Notes under the pieces: generated by a model
Seen by the model: the letters and a program-made list of their open reading frames with translations, nothing else
What the model was told of the DNA's origin: nothing
The model's database searches: none
Shown: in pieces, positions 53,866 to 63,117 of the stretch
Numbering within the stretch: the stretch's first letter is position 1
Layout of the letters: each line of letters opens with the position of its first letter
NCBI RefSeq assembly: GCF_000426845.1
Contig: NZ_AUGD01000023.1
Location: forward strand, 1-64,000
Reading direction: 5' to 3'
DNA: 64,000 nt
DNA from: Bradyrhizobium sp. in8p8
Lineage (GTDB): Bacteria > Pseudomonadota > Alphaproteobacteria > Rhizobiales > Xanthobacteraceae
Position numbers and translations under genes: made by a program

Positions 53866-54849
53866 TCATTCGCGCGCGACGACCGAATCCAGCCAGGCGC
53901 AGTTCAGCGGCGGCACGCGCGGGTCAGGGACGCGCACGCCTCGCGCCGCTGCATCCAGCCGCATGTCGCGCAATCGTTTGCGCTGCTCTTCGGGCATATG
54001 GAGCCGCTCGTGGCCCCACAGCGAGGGACCATCAAAGGTCTCGTGCGGCTGCCAGGTCTCGGGATCGATGACCCGCGCGCCCCAGCCGTACTCGATGAAG
54101 AAGCCGGACGGCGTATTCACGTAGAACGAGGTCATGTGGTCGTTGGTGTGCCGGCCCAGCGTATAGGCGACACGCCCCTCGTCCAGCTGCGCGAGGTCGT
54201 AACCCTGCCCGACGTCGTCGAGACTGCCGAGCTCGACCATGAAGTGATGCATCGCCTTCCGCCCCGAGCCAACCATCGCAAAGGAGTGGTGGCGGCCGTT
54301 GACGTGGAAGAAATAGAGCCCGTAAGGCTTCAGCCCGAAATCGGAGACGTGAAAGCCGAGCACGTCACGATAAAACGGCAGGAGCTGCTCGACATCCTCC
54401 ACATTGAGCACGACATGCCCCATGCCGAGCGCGCCGGTGCGGAAGCCCGAGATCGGGCGGCCGGGCCTGAACGGCTCGCTCGCAAGCTCCGGGTTGCAAA
54501 AAGCCTCCAGCCGGTTGCCGGCGGGGTCAGTGAACGCGATCAGCTCGGCGACATGCCGCTCGTCCGCGAGCGCGCGCGAGCCTCGGACCACCTTCGTGCC
54601 ATGGCTTTCCAGGCGTCCCGCCAACCGGTCGAGCTCGGCCGTGGAGGGAACTTCCCATCCCATCACCGCAAGGCCGGCATCGCTGCCACCGTCGACGATC
54701 AGCCGCTGCTTGCGGTCGTCCATGCGGAAGGCGCGCATCTTGCCGCCGCGATCGACCTGCTGCATCCCGAGCAGCCCGGTCGCCATCCGGCTCCACTGAT
54801 CGAGCTGGGATGAACTGATTCCGATATAGCCGAGTGCTGTGATTTCCAT
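53866..54849 (-). CDS. type I extradiol ring-cleavage dioxygenase (VOC fold)
   Basis: The 327-residue protein has two VOC modules, the C-terminal one carrying the iron site: His in GMGHVVLN, His in TNDHMTSFY and Glu in FIEYGWG. This is the two-domain pattern of 2,3-dihydroxybiphenyl dioxygenase (BphC/HsaC) enzymes, which open catechol rings next to the hydroxyls using Fe(II) and O2. ATG 54849 follows CCGGAGGAATTC. It is divergent from an IclR gene and belongs with the hydroxylase and hydrolase genes downstream. Confidence 0.9.
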   Translation of the reverse strand: MEITALGYIGISSSQLDQWSRMATGLLGMQQVDRGGKMRAFRMDDRKQRLIVDGGSDAGLAVMGWEVPSTAELDRLAGRLESHGTKVVRGSRALADERHVAELIAFTDPAGNRLEAFCNPELASEPFRPGRPISGFRTGALGMGHVVLNVEDVEQLLPFYRDVLGFHVSDFGLKPYGLYFFHVNGRHHSFAMVGSGRKAMHHFMVELGSLDDVGQGYDLAQLDEGRVAYTLGRHTNDHMTSFYVNTPSGFFIEYGWGARVIDPETWQPHETFDGPSLWGHERLHMPEEQRKRLRDMRLDAAARGVRVPDPRVPPLNCAWLDSVVARE

Positions 54850-54930
54850 CGAATTCCTCCGGAAGGCATCACGTTGGCCGCACCGCGGCGACTTGATACC
54901 GGCCGCGCGCGATCCTACGGTGGCGTCCCG

Positions 54931-54955
54931 CAATCGCTTCGCGTTCGCAATGACG
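54931..54955. repeat. degraded half copy of repeat family A
   Basis: CAATCGCTTCGCGTTCGCAATGACG (given as 54931-54955) ends in TTCGCAATGACG, differing by one base from the terminal arm of the repeat at 2534-2657, and has a preceding ATCGCTTCGC resembling its inner arm. The other half is missing. Confidence 0.45.
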
Positions 54956-54995
54956 ATAGACACGCCGCGATGAGCCACAAGGGAGGAAATGAGAA

Positions 54996-55787
54996 GTGTC
55001 CAAGGAGCGGACGCAGAACGGCAGGCCGCGGCAGTCCGAGGGCGTCCGCGCCTTCAAGCGGGGGCTCGACGTGCTGCATGAGGTTAACCGCTCCGGCGGC
55101 ATCCGCGCCGGCGACGTCGCCCGCGCGCTCGATCTCCCCCGGCCCACCGTCTATCGCCTCCTCGAAACGCTGGAGGAACTCGGTTACATCGCCCGCAGCG
55201 CCAGCGACGACCGATTTCGGGTCACCCGGCGCGCACTGAGTCTCGGCGACGGCTATGATCCCGGCGTGGTAATCTGCCAGGCGGCGGCGCCTTATCTCGC
55301 CGATCTGAGCAAGAAATTAGTCTGGCCGGTCGATCTCTCCACCTATGAGAACGCGGCGATGGTGGTGCAGGAGACCACTCACTCTCGCAGCCCGCTCTCG
55401 ATCGACCGCGGCATGATCGGCAAGCGTCTGCCGATGCTGCGCACGTCTGCGGGTCGCGCCTATCTCGCCGCCTGCCCCGCGCGTGAACGCGATCTGATCG
55501 TCAATCATCTCCGCCGCATCGATGAGGCCGATGATCGCCCGTTCCTCGACGAAGCCCGCCTCGACCGGATGATGGCCGAGACGCAGGCGCGCGGCTACGC
55601 CATCCGCGGCGACGGCGAGTACAACCCCAAGACGGCCTCGATCGCTGTCTCGATCGTGCGCGACGGCGTCGTGTTCGGCTGCATCTCCATCATCTGGATC
55701 CGCTCGGCGCTGGGAATCGAGGAAGCCGCCGCAACCTTTGTCGATCCGATGCGCAGCGCCGCGGCAGCTATCGACGTCGGAGTCTGA
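54996..55787 (+). CDS. IclR-family regulator
   Basis: The 263-residue protein has an N-terminal winged helix (about 15-75; RAGDVARALDLPRPTVYRLL) and an IclR effector domain (about 90-255). IclR regulators often control aromatic catabolism. The GTG at 54996 lies downstream of GGGAGGAAAT. It is divergent from the extradiol dioxygenase gene (146 bases), its likely target. Effector-domain residues do not identify the ligand. Confidence 0.9.
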   Translation: MSKERTQNGRPRQSEGVRAFKRGLDVLHEVNRSGGIRAGDVARALDLPRPTVYRLLETLEELGYIARSASDDRFRVTRRALSLGDGYDPGVVICQAAAPYLADLSKKLVWPVDLSTYENAAMVVQETTHSRSPLSIDRGMIGKRLPMLRTSAGRAYLAACPARERDLIVNHLRRIDEADDRPFLDEARLDRMMAETQARGYAIRGDGEYNPKTASIAVSIVRDGVVFGCISIIWIRSALGIEEAAATFVDPMRSAAAAIDVGV

Positions 55788-55829
55788 AGCTGCTCCAGAT
55801 CTCCGACCACACCAGGCGACGACCGCCGG

Positions 55830-57014
55830 CTATGCGTGCTTCACCCGAACCGGCAAGGAAGCCAGGCCACGCAACACGTTGTTGAGCGCCAGCACGGGTT
55901 CCCCGATCTCGAAAGAGGCCACTCGCTCCACCAGGACCTCGAGCAGTGCCGTCATCTCCAGCCGGGCCAGGTGAAGGCCCGCGCACATGTGCGTGCCGTT
56001 GCCGAATCCGAGATGATCGTTGGCGCGGCGCCTCACGTCGAAACGTTCCGGATCGTGCCATTTTCGCTCGTCGCGATTGGCCGACGCGTACAGCAGCAGC
56101 AGCCGGCTCTCGCGCGGAATGGTCAGGTCTGCAACCGTCGCATCGGCCGCAAGATGGCGTGTGAATCCCCGAACCGGCGATTCCAGCCGCAGCGCCTCGT
56201 TGATCGCATTCGGGATCAGGGCCGGATCGTTGCGGACCAGATCCCATTGCGCGGGATGACGGCCGAACAGCAACACGAGGTTCGCCGTTGCGAAGATGGT
56301 CGTATCGAGGCTCGGGCCGAGATAATCCCTCATCAGCACCGGACAGCGCTCCGGCTCGACCTCGCCTCGGTCCGCAGCAGCGAAGATGCGGTCGCCCCAG
56401 CTGCCGGGCCGCAGACGGCTCCTGATTTCTTCCCCGCCGAGATAGGCGCGCATCTCCTGAACGTCCTTCAGTGCCGTGCAGGCCCGTGCATTCATGGTGC
56501 CGAGCACGTTGAAGGTCGCAGCAGCCCAGCGCAGCATGCTGCTGCGGCCATGATCCTCCAGACCGACGAGCTTGGAGACGATCGTCAGCGGCAGGTGCTG
56601 AGCCAGATCCGACACTGCATCGAACTGGCCGCGTGCGACCAGATCGTCGACAAGCCGGCGGGCCTCTGTCCTGATATGGGGCGCGATCTCCTCCAGCGCC
56701 CGCGGCATCAATGGCGCCGCTATGATCCCGCGCAGCCGATCGTGCAGCGGCGCATCGCTCGCCAGCGTCGTGCCTCGCGAGATGTCGTTGACGTGGTCGT
56801 TGGCGGCAACGCCCTGTGCCGACGAGAACACGGTCGGGTTTCGCAACGCGGCACGCACGTCGTCGAATCGCGCCACCGCATGAAGCTCATTACGCGGCAA
56901 CCAGACGACGACGCCCAGCTCGCGAAGGGCTCTGTAGTGCGGGTATGGGTCGAGCAAGACCTCATCGCTGTAGAGATCGACGTCGTAGACCGGTTGTCCG
57001 GGAATTGCCGGCAT
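55830..57014 (-). CDS. cytochrome P450
   Basis: The 394-residue soluble P450 has the heme loop GFGNGTHMCAG with Cys344 as iron ligand, the K-helix ExxR in EALRLESPVRG and an I-helix reading LGPSLDTTIFA (the acid-Thr pair kept as Asp-Thr). The N-terminal half resembles CYP199-like enzymes that oxidise or O-demethylate para-substituted benzoates, but this is only a resemblance. No ferredoxin or reductase is adjacent, so electron partners are elsewhere. It lies 32 bases downstream of the binding-protein gene and is probably co-transcribed. Confidence 0.93.
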   Translation of the reverse strand: MPAIPGQPVYDVDLYSDEVLLDPYPHYRALRELGVVVWLPRNELHAVARFDDVRAALRNPTVFSSAQGVAANDHVNDISRGTTLASDAPLHDRLRGIIAAPLMPRALEEIAPHIRTEARRLVDDLVARGQFDAVSDLAQHLPLTIVSKLVGLEDHGRSSMLRWAAATFNVLGTMNARACTALKDVQEMRAYLGGEEIRSRLRPGSWGDRIFAAADRGEVEPERCPVLMRDYLGPSLDTTIFATANLVLLFGRHPAQWDLVRNDPALIPNAINEALRLESPVRGFTRHLAADATVADLTIPRESRLLLLYASANRDERKWHDPERFDVRRRANDHLGFGNGTHMCAGLHLARLEMTALLEVLVERVASFEIGEPVLALNNVLRGLASLPVRVKHA

Positions 57015-57046
57015 CCTCTATTCTCCCTCGCGTCCCGAAGTCCGCC

Positions 57047-58195
57047 TTAGCGCACGGCCACCCATTCGCCCTTCTCAAGCCGGCCGAGCGTCAGCGCACT
57101 CTGGTCGAGGCCGGTGTGGTCATTGGGGCCGTAATTGTAGACTCCGCGAGAGCCGGCCACGCCTCGGAGCTCTTCGATCGCGCTGCGAAGGCCCTCGCGA
57201 AAATCGGCGGTGCCGGGCGCGCCCTTCTTGAGCGCGGCGGGTGCAGCCCGCTCGATCAGCAGCAGAGCATCATAGGCGGACCCTGCAAAGATATTGCGGC
57301 TTCCCGGACCAAACCTGGCTTCATAGCGCTGAATGAAATCCAGCGCGGCCTTCTTGGCGGGATGCTCATCCGGCAGCGAGGCCGCGCCGACTGCCGGGCT
57401 CAGCGGCACGAAGATGCCGTCACCTTGAGCGCCTGTCAGCTTGCGGAAATCTCCAAAGGTGGCGCCGAGCGTGCCGTACACCTTCCCTGCAAATCCCTTC
57501 TCGCGAAGCTGAAGCAGCGGCAGCGCCGCGGGCGCGCCGGAGGCTGCAATGAGGACGGCGTCCGGGTCGGCGGCAACGATCTTGAGGATCTGCCCGACGA
57601 CGCTGTTATCGGTCCGTGCATATTTCTCGTCGGCGACGAGCGCGATTCCCGCCGCCGCGCACATCTCTGCACTGACCTTGCTCCAGGCGTCACCGTAGGA
57701 ATCGCCGAAACCGATCAGGGCGAGTTTCTTGACCCCGCTCTTCTTCATGTGCGCGAACAACGGCGCCGCTTCGTGATCGTCGTTGGTGGTCGTCTTGAAT
57801 ATCCAGCGCCTTCGCGCGTCGACCGGAGCCACCAGAGCGTTGACGGGGGCAAGCGTGATCACGGGAAGCCGGTATTCGACCGCGGGATCGATAACCGCGA
57901 AAGATCCGGGCGTCGTGGTCGGACCGACGAGGATATCGATACTGCTGCCCTGGAACAGCTTCCGCATCGCCGCAACGGCCGCGGTGCTGTCCGAGGCTTC
58001 GTCCAGAAACAGGTAGTTGACCTTGTGGCCTGCGATTTCGGGTGGGCCAAAGCTGGTCCCATTGCGCTCCGCATTTCCAATCGCTGCGGCCGGACCGGTC
58101 GTGGACAGCAGGATTCCCACGTTGATGTCCGCGGCAGAAGCCGACACCATGAACATTTGGATTGCAAGGCACGCCACTCCCGCGCATTTCAGCAT
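57047..58195 (-). CDS. ABC periplasmic binding protein (aromatic/branched-chain type)
   Basis: The 382-residue protein has a signal peptide (cleavage near AASA-AD, about residue 21) and the type I binding fold (VGILLSTTGPAAAIGNAERN; ALIGFGDSYGDAW). Members of this group bind aromatic acids in several soil bacteria. ATG 58195 follows GGAGGAGG. It is the first gene of a minus-strand unit with the P450, and no permease or ATPase genes are near. Two palindromic operators lie 100-150 bases upstream. Confidence 0.9.
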   Translation of the reverse strand: MLKCAGVACLAIQMFMVSASAADINVGILLSTTGPAAAIGNAERNGTSFGPPEIAGHKVNYLFLDEASDSTAAVAAMRKLFQGSSIDILVGPTTTPGSFAVIDPAVEYRLPVITLAPVNALVAPVDARRRWIFKTTTNDDHEAAPLFAHMKKSGVKKLALIGFGDSYGDAWSKVSAEMCAAAGIALVADEKYARTDNSVVGQILKIVAADPDAVLIAASGAPAALPLLQLREKGFAGKVYGTLGATFGDFRKLTGAQGDGIFVPLSPAVGAASLPDEHPAKKAALDFIQRYEARFGPGSRNIFAGSAYDALLLIERAAPAALKKGAPGTADFREGLRSAIEELRGVAGSRGVYNYGPNDHTGLDQSALTLGRLEKGEWVAVR

Positions 58196-58294
58196 CGTTC
58201 CTCCTCCGCGGCTGCCTCGATCGACAACCTGCACTTTTTTTCCTGACGTTAGGTAGCCAAGGCAGGCAGGCCCGATGTAGCGCCATTGCGGAAA

Positions 58295-58311
58295 TGTCCG
58301 GCTGGCGGACA
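58295..58311. promoter_or_regulatory. candidate IclR operator A
   Basis: TGTCCG-GCTGG-CGGACA is an inverted repeat with perfect 6-base arms and a 5-base spacer in the divergent promoter region of the binding-protein/P450 and MhpA units. It shares the GTCC-N7-GGAC layout with 58332-58346 and 63103-63117. Confidence 0.6.
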
Positions 58312-58331
58312 AGCCGGATGTGGCGGAGGTC

Positions 58332-58346
58332 GTCCGCTGGGCGGAC
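58332..58346. promoter_or_regulatory. candidate IclR operator B
   Basis: GTCCG-CTGGG-CGGAC has perfect 5-base arms with the same 5-base spacing as operator A. The centres are 36 bases apart. It lies 54 bases above the MhpA-like start. Confidence 0.58.
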
Positions 58347-58399
58347 ACTTGGCGCGCCGGCGTTGAAGGGGCGGCACCGGCTGGGAAAGAGATAACCCC

Positions 58400-59905
58400 A
58401 TGCAAGATAAATCCGCCCTCGAAGAATTTGATGTCGTGATCGTCGGCCGCGGCCCGGTGGGTGCCACGCTCGCCAATCTGCTCGGCCTCTGCGGCGTGCG
58501 GACGTTGGTGCTGGAGCGCGAGGCGCGGACCTATCATCTGCCGCGCGCGGTGCATTTCGACGACGAATGCATGCGCGTGTTTCAGACGATCGGCCTCGCC
58601 GACGCGATTCTGCCGCACGTCATTCTCAGCCCGGGGATGCTCTTTCTCGATGCCGACGGCCGCATGCTGCTGGATTGGTCCCGTCCACGGACGCTGACGC
58701 CGATGGGCTGGCATCTCAGCTACCGCTTCCACCAGCCGGATCTGGAGGACGTATTGATCCGAGGGCTCGCCCGCTGGCCACACGTCAGCCTGCGCAACCG
58801 GTGCGACGTGTTCGCGCTCGATCAGGACGAGGATGGCGTGCGCGTCCGCTACGAGGACCTCACGAACGGGAAGCTCTGCGGGGTTCGCGCCGGCTATGTG
58901 GTCGGCTGTGACGGCGCCCGCTCGCTGGTGCGCCGCTTTATCGGCTCCGGCATGGACGACCTCGGGTTCCACGAGCGCTGGCTGGTCATTGACGTCCTGC
59001 TCAAGCGCGACCGCGATGACCTCGGCGACTACAGCCTCCAGCATTGCGATCCCAGGCGGCCGGCGACTTATGTGCGCGGCACCGGCGCGCGGCGGCGCTG
59101 GGAAATCACGGTGCTGCCGGACGAGGATTCGAACGACGTGGCGCAGCCGGCAAAGGTGTGGGAGCTGCTGTCACGCTGGATCACGCCTGAGGATGCCGAG
59201 CTCGAACGCGCGGCGGTCTACACCTTTCATTCCGTGATCGCACAACAATGGCGCAACGGTCGATTGCTGCTCGCGGGCGATTCTGCGCACCAGACGCCGC
59301 CTTTCCTCGGCCAAGGCATGTGCGCCGGCATCCGCGATGCCGCGAACCTCGCCTGGAAGCTCGACGCGGTCATACGGGGCGCCGCAGATTCCGGTGTGCT
59401 CGACACCTATCAGAGCGAACGCCTGCCCCATGTGCGCGAATTCATCGAGCTCGCCATTCGGCTGGGCGGCGTGATCAACACCAAGGCGACCGAAGCGGGA
59501 CTTGCCGCCGGCGAGGCTCGCGAGAACGCGCCCGTGAAGCTCGAGGTGAAGAAGCCTCTGCTCGGCCCCGGGCTCGTATCAAGGGATCTGCCGCTCGCCG
59601 GACATCTGGCGCCGCAATTCACCTTGAGCGACGGCAGCCCAAGCGACGACAGGACCGGCTACAGCCACGTGCTGCTCGTCGAGACGGCGGCGGCGCCGTC
59701 ATCGCGACAGGCCCTTTCACAGGGAATCAGGATCCTGACTAGCGACGATGCCAGCAGCCTTGGGCCCTGGCTGCGCGAGCACGGCATCATCGCTGCGCTC
59801 GTTCGCCCCGACCGCTACGTGCGCGGGACGGCCTGCAACGAAGCCGAGCTCGACCGGCTCATCGCCGGCATCGCGCCTCCAACCCACGTGCCCTCCGCGG
59901 CCTGA
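58400..59905 (+). CDS. mhpA: MhpA-like flavin hydroxylase of aromatic acids
   Basis: The 501-residue FAD monooxygenase has the FAD motif VIVGRGPVGATLANLLG (about 13-29), the DG motif GYVVGCDGARSLVRR and GDSAHQTPPFLGQGMCAG, all as in 3-(3-hydroxyphenyl)propionate hydroxylase. It adds a hydroxyl next to an existing phenolic OH using NADH and O2, making a catechol for ring cleavage. Length is slightly below MhpA (about 550). It starts a plus-strand unit followed by an FAH-type hydrolase and a binding protein. Confidence 0.87.
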   Translation: MQDKSALEEFDVVIVGRGPVGATLANLLGLCGVRTLVLEREARTYHLPRAVHFDDECMRVFQTIGLADAILPHVILSPGMLFLDADGRMLLDWSRPRTLTPMGWHLSYRFHQPDLEDVLIRGLARWPHVSLRNRCDVFALDQDEDGVRVRYEDLTNGKLCGVRAGYVVGCDGARSLVRRFIGSGMDDLGFHERWLVIDVLLKRDRDDLGDYSLQHCDPRRPATYVRGTGARRRWEITVLPDEDSNDVAQPAKVWELLSRWITPEDAELERAAVYTFHSVIAQQWRNGRLLLAGDSAHQTPPFLGQGMCAGIRDAANLAWKLDAVIRGAADSGVLDTYQSERLPHVREFIELAIRLGGVINTKATEAGLAAGEARENAPVKLEVKKPLLGPGLVSRDLPLAGHLAPQFTLSDGSPSDDRTGYSHVLLVETAAAPSSRQALSQGIRILTSDDASSLGPWLREHGIIAALVRPDRYVRGTACNEAELDRLIAGIAPPTHVPSAA

Positions 59906-59928
59906 CTGAACCATCTCAAGGACATCTC

Positions 59929-60780
59929 ATGAAGCTGATCTCGTTCATTGTGGGCGGACGCCCCTCCTTCGGCGCCGTCAAGGACAACGGCGTTGTCGAT
60001 CTCGGCGCCCGGATGGCGGGCTGCACCACGCTGCGCCAGCTGCTCGAAGCCGGTCGCCTCGCCGAGGCGGCAAAGCTGGCCGCCTCCGCTGCGCCCGATC
60101 ATCCGCTCGACAAGATCAGCTTCGCCCCCGTGATCCCCGACCCAGGCAAGATCATCTGCGTAGGCCTCAATTATCGCGACCACGTCGCCGAGACGGGCCG
60201 CACCGTCACCGAGAAGCCGGCGCTGTTTGCGCGCTTCGCCTGCAGCCAGGTGGGCCATCTCCAGCCGATCGTGAAGCCGAAGGTGAGCGACGACTTCGAC
60301 TACGAGGGCGAGCTCGCGCTCGTCATCGGCAAGGGAGGCCGGCACATCCCGGCCGACCGGGCGCTCGATCATATTGCCGGCTACTCCTGCTACAACGAAG
60401 GCAGCATCCGCGACTGGCAGCGCCACACCAGTCAATTCCTCGCCGGCAAGACCTTTGCCGAAAGCGGCAGCTTCGGTCCCTGGCTGGTGACGACGGACGA
60501 GATTCCCGATCCGTCAAAGCTCACCTTGCAGACGCGGCTGAACGGCAAGGTCGTGCAGGACACCACGACGGATCTCCTGATCACCGCCATTCCCGAGCTG
60601 ATCGCCTACATCTCCACCATCTGCCCGCTCGTGCCCGGTGACGTCATCGTCACGGGCACGCCGGGCGGTGTCGGCGCCAAACGCACGCCGCCGCTGTGGA
60701 TGCGTCCCGGCGACACCGTCGATGTCGAGATTTCCGGCATCGGCACCTTGCGTAACACGGTGATCGCCGAACCGGCCTGA
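59929..60780 (+). CDS. fumarylacetoacetate hydrolase-family protein
   Basis: The 283-residue protein has the FAH fold with metal-binding Glu126 and Glu128 (DYEGELALVIG) and the loop CYNEGSIRDWQRH, where Glu157 takes the place of the usual Asp ligand. FAH enzymes hydrolyse C-C bonds of ring-cleavage products or hydrate 2-oxo acids. This branch is frequent in rhizobia. It starts 23 bases after the hydroxylase stop. Confidence 0.91.
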   Translation: MKLISFIVGGRPSFGAVKDNGVVDLGARMAGCTTLRQLLEAGRLAEAAKLAASAAPDHPLDKISFAPVIPDPGKIICVGLNYRDHVAETGRTVTEKPALFARFACSQVGHLQPIVKPKVSDDFDYEGELALVIGKGGRHIPADRALDHIAGYSCYNEGSIRDWQRHTSQFLAGKTFAESGSFGPWLVTTDEIPDPSKLTLQTRLNGKVVQDTTTDLLITAIPELIAYISTICPLVPGDVIVTGTPGGVGAKRTPPLWMRPGDTVDVEISGIGTLRNTVIAEPA

Positions 60781-60821
60781 CCGTCAGGATCGATCAATCA
60801 ACGATAAACTCAGGAACCGCC

Positions 60822-62033
60822 ATGGGTACGACCCGCGCCACCTCCGCAGCCACCCTGCTCATTACACTCGCGCTCGCGGGGTCCGCTGCGCGGGCCGACA
60901 TCAAGGGCGACGCCATCCGGATCGGTGTTCTCACCGACATGAACGGCGTGTTCGCGACCGCCATGGGTCTGGGCTCGGTCGAGGCGGCGCGGATGGCGGC
61001 GGAGGAGTTCGGCGGCAAGATCAACGGTAGGCCGATCGAGATTTTGCAGGCCGATCACCAGAACAAGCCAGACCTGGCCGCATCGCTCGCCCGCAAATGG
61101 TTCAGCGATGGTGTCCAGGCAATTGCCGACGGCGGCAGCTCCGGCTCGGCGCTGGCGGTGCAGGAGCTTGTGCGCAGCAACGGCAAGATATTCCTCATCT
61201 CCGGCGCCGGTGCAAACCAGCTCACGGATGAAGCGTGCGCCCCAACCAGCGTGCAATGGACCCAGGACGCCTATTCCACGGCGACCGCCGTGGTCTCCGG
61301 CATCATGCAGACCAGCAAGGAGCCGTGGTTCTTCATCACCGGCGACTACGCCTTCGGCCATTCGATCGAGGCGACCGCGCGAGACCGCATCGCCGCGCTC
61401 GGCGGCAAAGTCGCCGGCAGCGTCAAGGCGCAGCTCGGTACGCCCGATTACAGCTCATTTCTGCTCCAGGCTCAGTCGTCGGGCGCCAAGATCCTGGCCA
61501 TCAACGTCGCTGGCGACAATGCGACTGCGATCAAGCAGGCCGAGGAGTTCGGGCTCACCGATCAGGGCATGAAGATCGTGCCGATGTCGTTCCAGAACGT
61601 CGACATCGAAGCCGTCGGCTTGAAGGCCACACGCGGTGATCTCATCGTCACCTCGTTCTTCGAGGACGTCTCGCCGGCGGCCCGGAAATTCGCCGATGCG
61701 TTCTATGCCCGCCGGAAGGCGATGCCCTCGCAGATCCAGGCCGGCGTCTATTCCGCCGTGCGTCACTATTTGCAAGCCGTGAAGGACACAGATTCCGACG
61801 AGGGCACGGCCGTGATGGCCAAAATGAAGGCGACGCCGGTATCGGACGCCTACACCACCAACGGCCGCATCCGCGAGGACCAGCGCATGGTGCACGATCT
61901 CTATCTGGTGCAGGTCAAGACGCCACAGGAGTCAAAAGGCCCTTGGGATTTCGTCAAGCTGGTCGCAACGATCCCGCCCGACCAGGCATTCCGTCCGCTT
62001 GACCGCAGCAAGTGCAGCCTGGTCGGCAAGTAG
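60822..62033 (+). CDS. ABC periplasmic binding protein (Leu/Ile/Val type)
   Basis: The 403-residue protein has a signal peptide (cleavage near ARAD, about residue 25) and the type I binding fold (IRIGVLTDMNGVFATAMGLG). It is closely similar to the orphan binding protein at 7458-8723, including ADHQNKPDLAASLARKWF. Its place behind the hydroxylase and hydrolase suggests an aromatic substrate or product. A 41-base gap and the same strand put it in that operon. Confidence 0.9.
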   Translation: MGTTRATSAATLLITLALAGSAARADIKGDAIRIGVLTDMNGVFATAMGLGSVEAARMAAEEFGGKINGRPIEILQADHQNKPDLAASLARKWFSDGVQAIADGGSSGSALAVQELVRSNGKIFLISGAGANQLTDEACAPTSVQWTQDAYSTATAVVSGIMQTSKEPWFFITGDYAFGHSIEATARDRIAALGGKVAGSVKAQLGTPDYSSFLLQAQSSGAKILAINVAGDNATAIKQAEEFGLTDQGMKIVPMSFQNVDIEAVGLKATRGDLIVTSFFEDVSPAARKFADAFYARRKAMPSQIQAGVYSAVRHYLQAVKDTDSDEGTAVMAKMKATPVSDAYTTNGRIREDQRMVHDLYLVQVKTPQESKGPWDFVKLVATIPPDQAFRPLDRSKCSLVGK

Positions 62034-62085
62034 GGTGTTTTCAGGCGGAGTGGAGACCGGTTCGCGCGACGAAACGCATCAGTCC

Positions 62086-62120
62086 AGAGCACCGTTTCGC
62101 GTCCATCGGAACGGTGCTCT
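62086..62120. terminator. hairpin between convergent genes
   Basis: AGAGCACCGTT (62086-62096) and AACGGTGCTCT (62110-62120) form a perfect 11-base-pair stem with a 13-base loop between the binding-protein stop (62033) and the membrane-protein stop (62126). It may end both transcripts; no long U-run follows. Confidence 0.55.
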
Positions 62121-62125
62121 CGCGC

Positions 62126-62968
62126 TCAAGCCAGATAGCGCGCAAGATGGCCTTCCATGGCGTAGAGTGCGCAGAGCGCGAGGCTCGACCAGACGGCGGC
62201 GCTGAAATACAGGAACATCCAGGTCAGCTCGCCCCTCCAATGCGCGATGTCATGCGTCACCACCCAGCGCGTCGCGACGTCATGCAAGCCTTCGAGGAGG
62301 CCGAGGAATTCGTTGCCCTCGGCATGCCCTGCCCGCCAGCGGCTGAGATACATCGGCACATCGACGGTGATCAGGAAGGCCAGAAAGCAGGCGATGCCGA
62401 CGACGCCGACGATCAGCGCCCAGCGCACCACGCCCTGGAACTCCGGCATCAGGCGGCACAACGCGATCCCGGCCAGGAAGAACGTCACGGCCCACAGCGA
62501 ATTCTCGATCGCATTGTAGAGATAGTTGGTGGTCACCACCGCGTACCAGGAGAAACACTCCGCGATGATGATCACCGGCACGATCACCCAAGCGATGTTC
62601 ACCGTCGTCTCGGCGCCTGTCATGGTGCCGAGCTGGTGCAGAATGATGGCCCATTGGGCGGCGAAGCAAACCTCGGCGACCGTCGCGACCGAACGGCCGA
62701 CGAAGACGCTCGATAGCCAGGTGTCGAACAGGCAGATGCGCTGAACGTCCGCTCGCGGCAGGACCGATCGGAACGCACAGCCGAACACATAGCCGGCGCA
62801 CAGCAGCAGCATCAGCCCTATGTCGGATCCGCCGCTCAGGCTGCCCGACGCCGCCGGGTAGAACTCGCGGTACAGCATGAACCAGACGAGGACGTTGGCG
62901 CTGCTCACAAACGTGAGCGATCCCCACCACCATGCGAGAGGATTTGACCGCGCCTGCCACTGCAACAT
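62126..62968 (-). CDS. multi-pass membrane protein, unknown function
   Basis: The 280-residue protein has seven or so hydrophobic segments (for example WWWGSLTFVSSANVLVWFML, IVPVIIIAECFSWYAVV, WALIVGVVGIACFLAFLITV). There is no recognised transporter or enzyme motif. ATG 62968 follows GGAGCGAG. It is divergent from an IclR gene, so that regulator may control it, perhaps as an uptake or sensory protein for the same aromatic compound (inference). Confidence 0.72.
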   Translation of the reverse strand: MLQWQARSNPLAWWWGSLTFVSSANVLVWFMLYREFYPAASGSLSGGSDIGLMLLLCAGYVFGCAFRSVLPRADVQRICLFDTWLSSVFVGRSVATVAEVCFAAQWAIILHQLGTMTGAETTVNIAWVIVPVIIIAECFSWYAVVTTNYLYNAIENSLWAVTFFLAGIALCRLMPEFQGVVRWALIVGVVGIACFLAFLITVDVPMYLSRWRAGHAEGNEFLGLLEGLHDVATRWVVTHDIAHWRGELTWMFLYFSAAVWSSLALCALYAMEGHLARYLA

Positions 62969-63102
62969 GACTCGCTCCGAAAATTATCGATCTGACACGT
63001 CGTCGTAATAATCCTGTCACAAGACGGCATGCAATCACGACAAAAATCTGTGTGTTCGGTCGTTCCACCGCTGTCCCCCGACGGAAATTGATGCGTCATT
63101 GC

Positions 63103-63117
63103 GTCCACATATTGGAC
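63103..63117. promoter_or_regulatory. candidate IclR operator C with half-site repeat
   Basis: GTCCA-CATAT-TGGAC has perfect 5-base arms and the same spacing as operators A and B. A direct repeat of its right half follows: TATTGGACAAT at 63110-63120 and TATTGGACATT at 63141-63151. It lies 62 bases above the IclR start, suggesting autoregulation. Confidence 0.55.
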
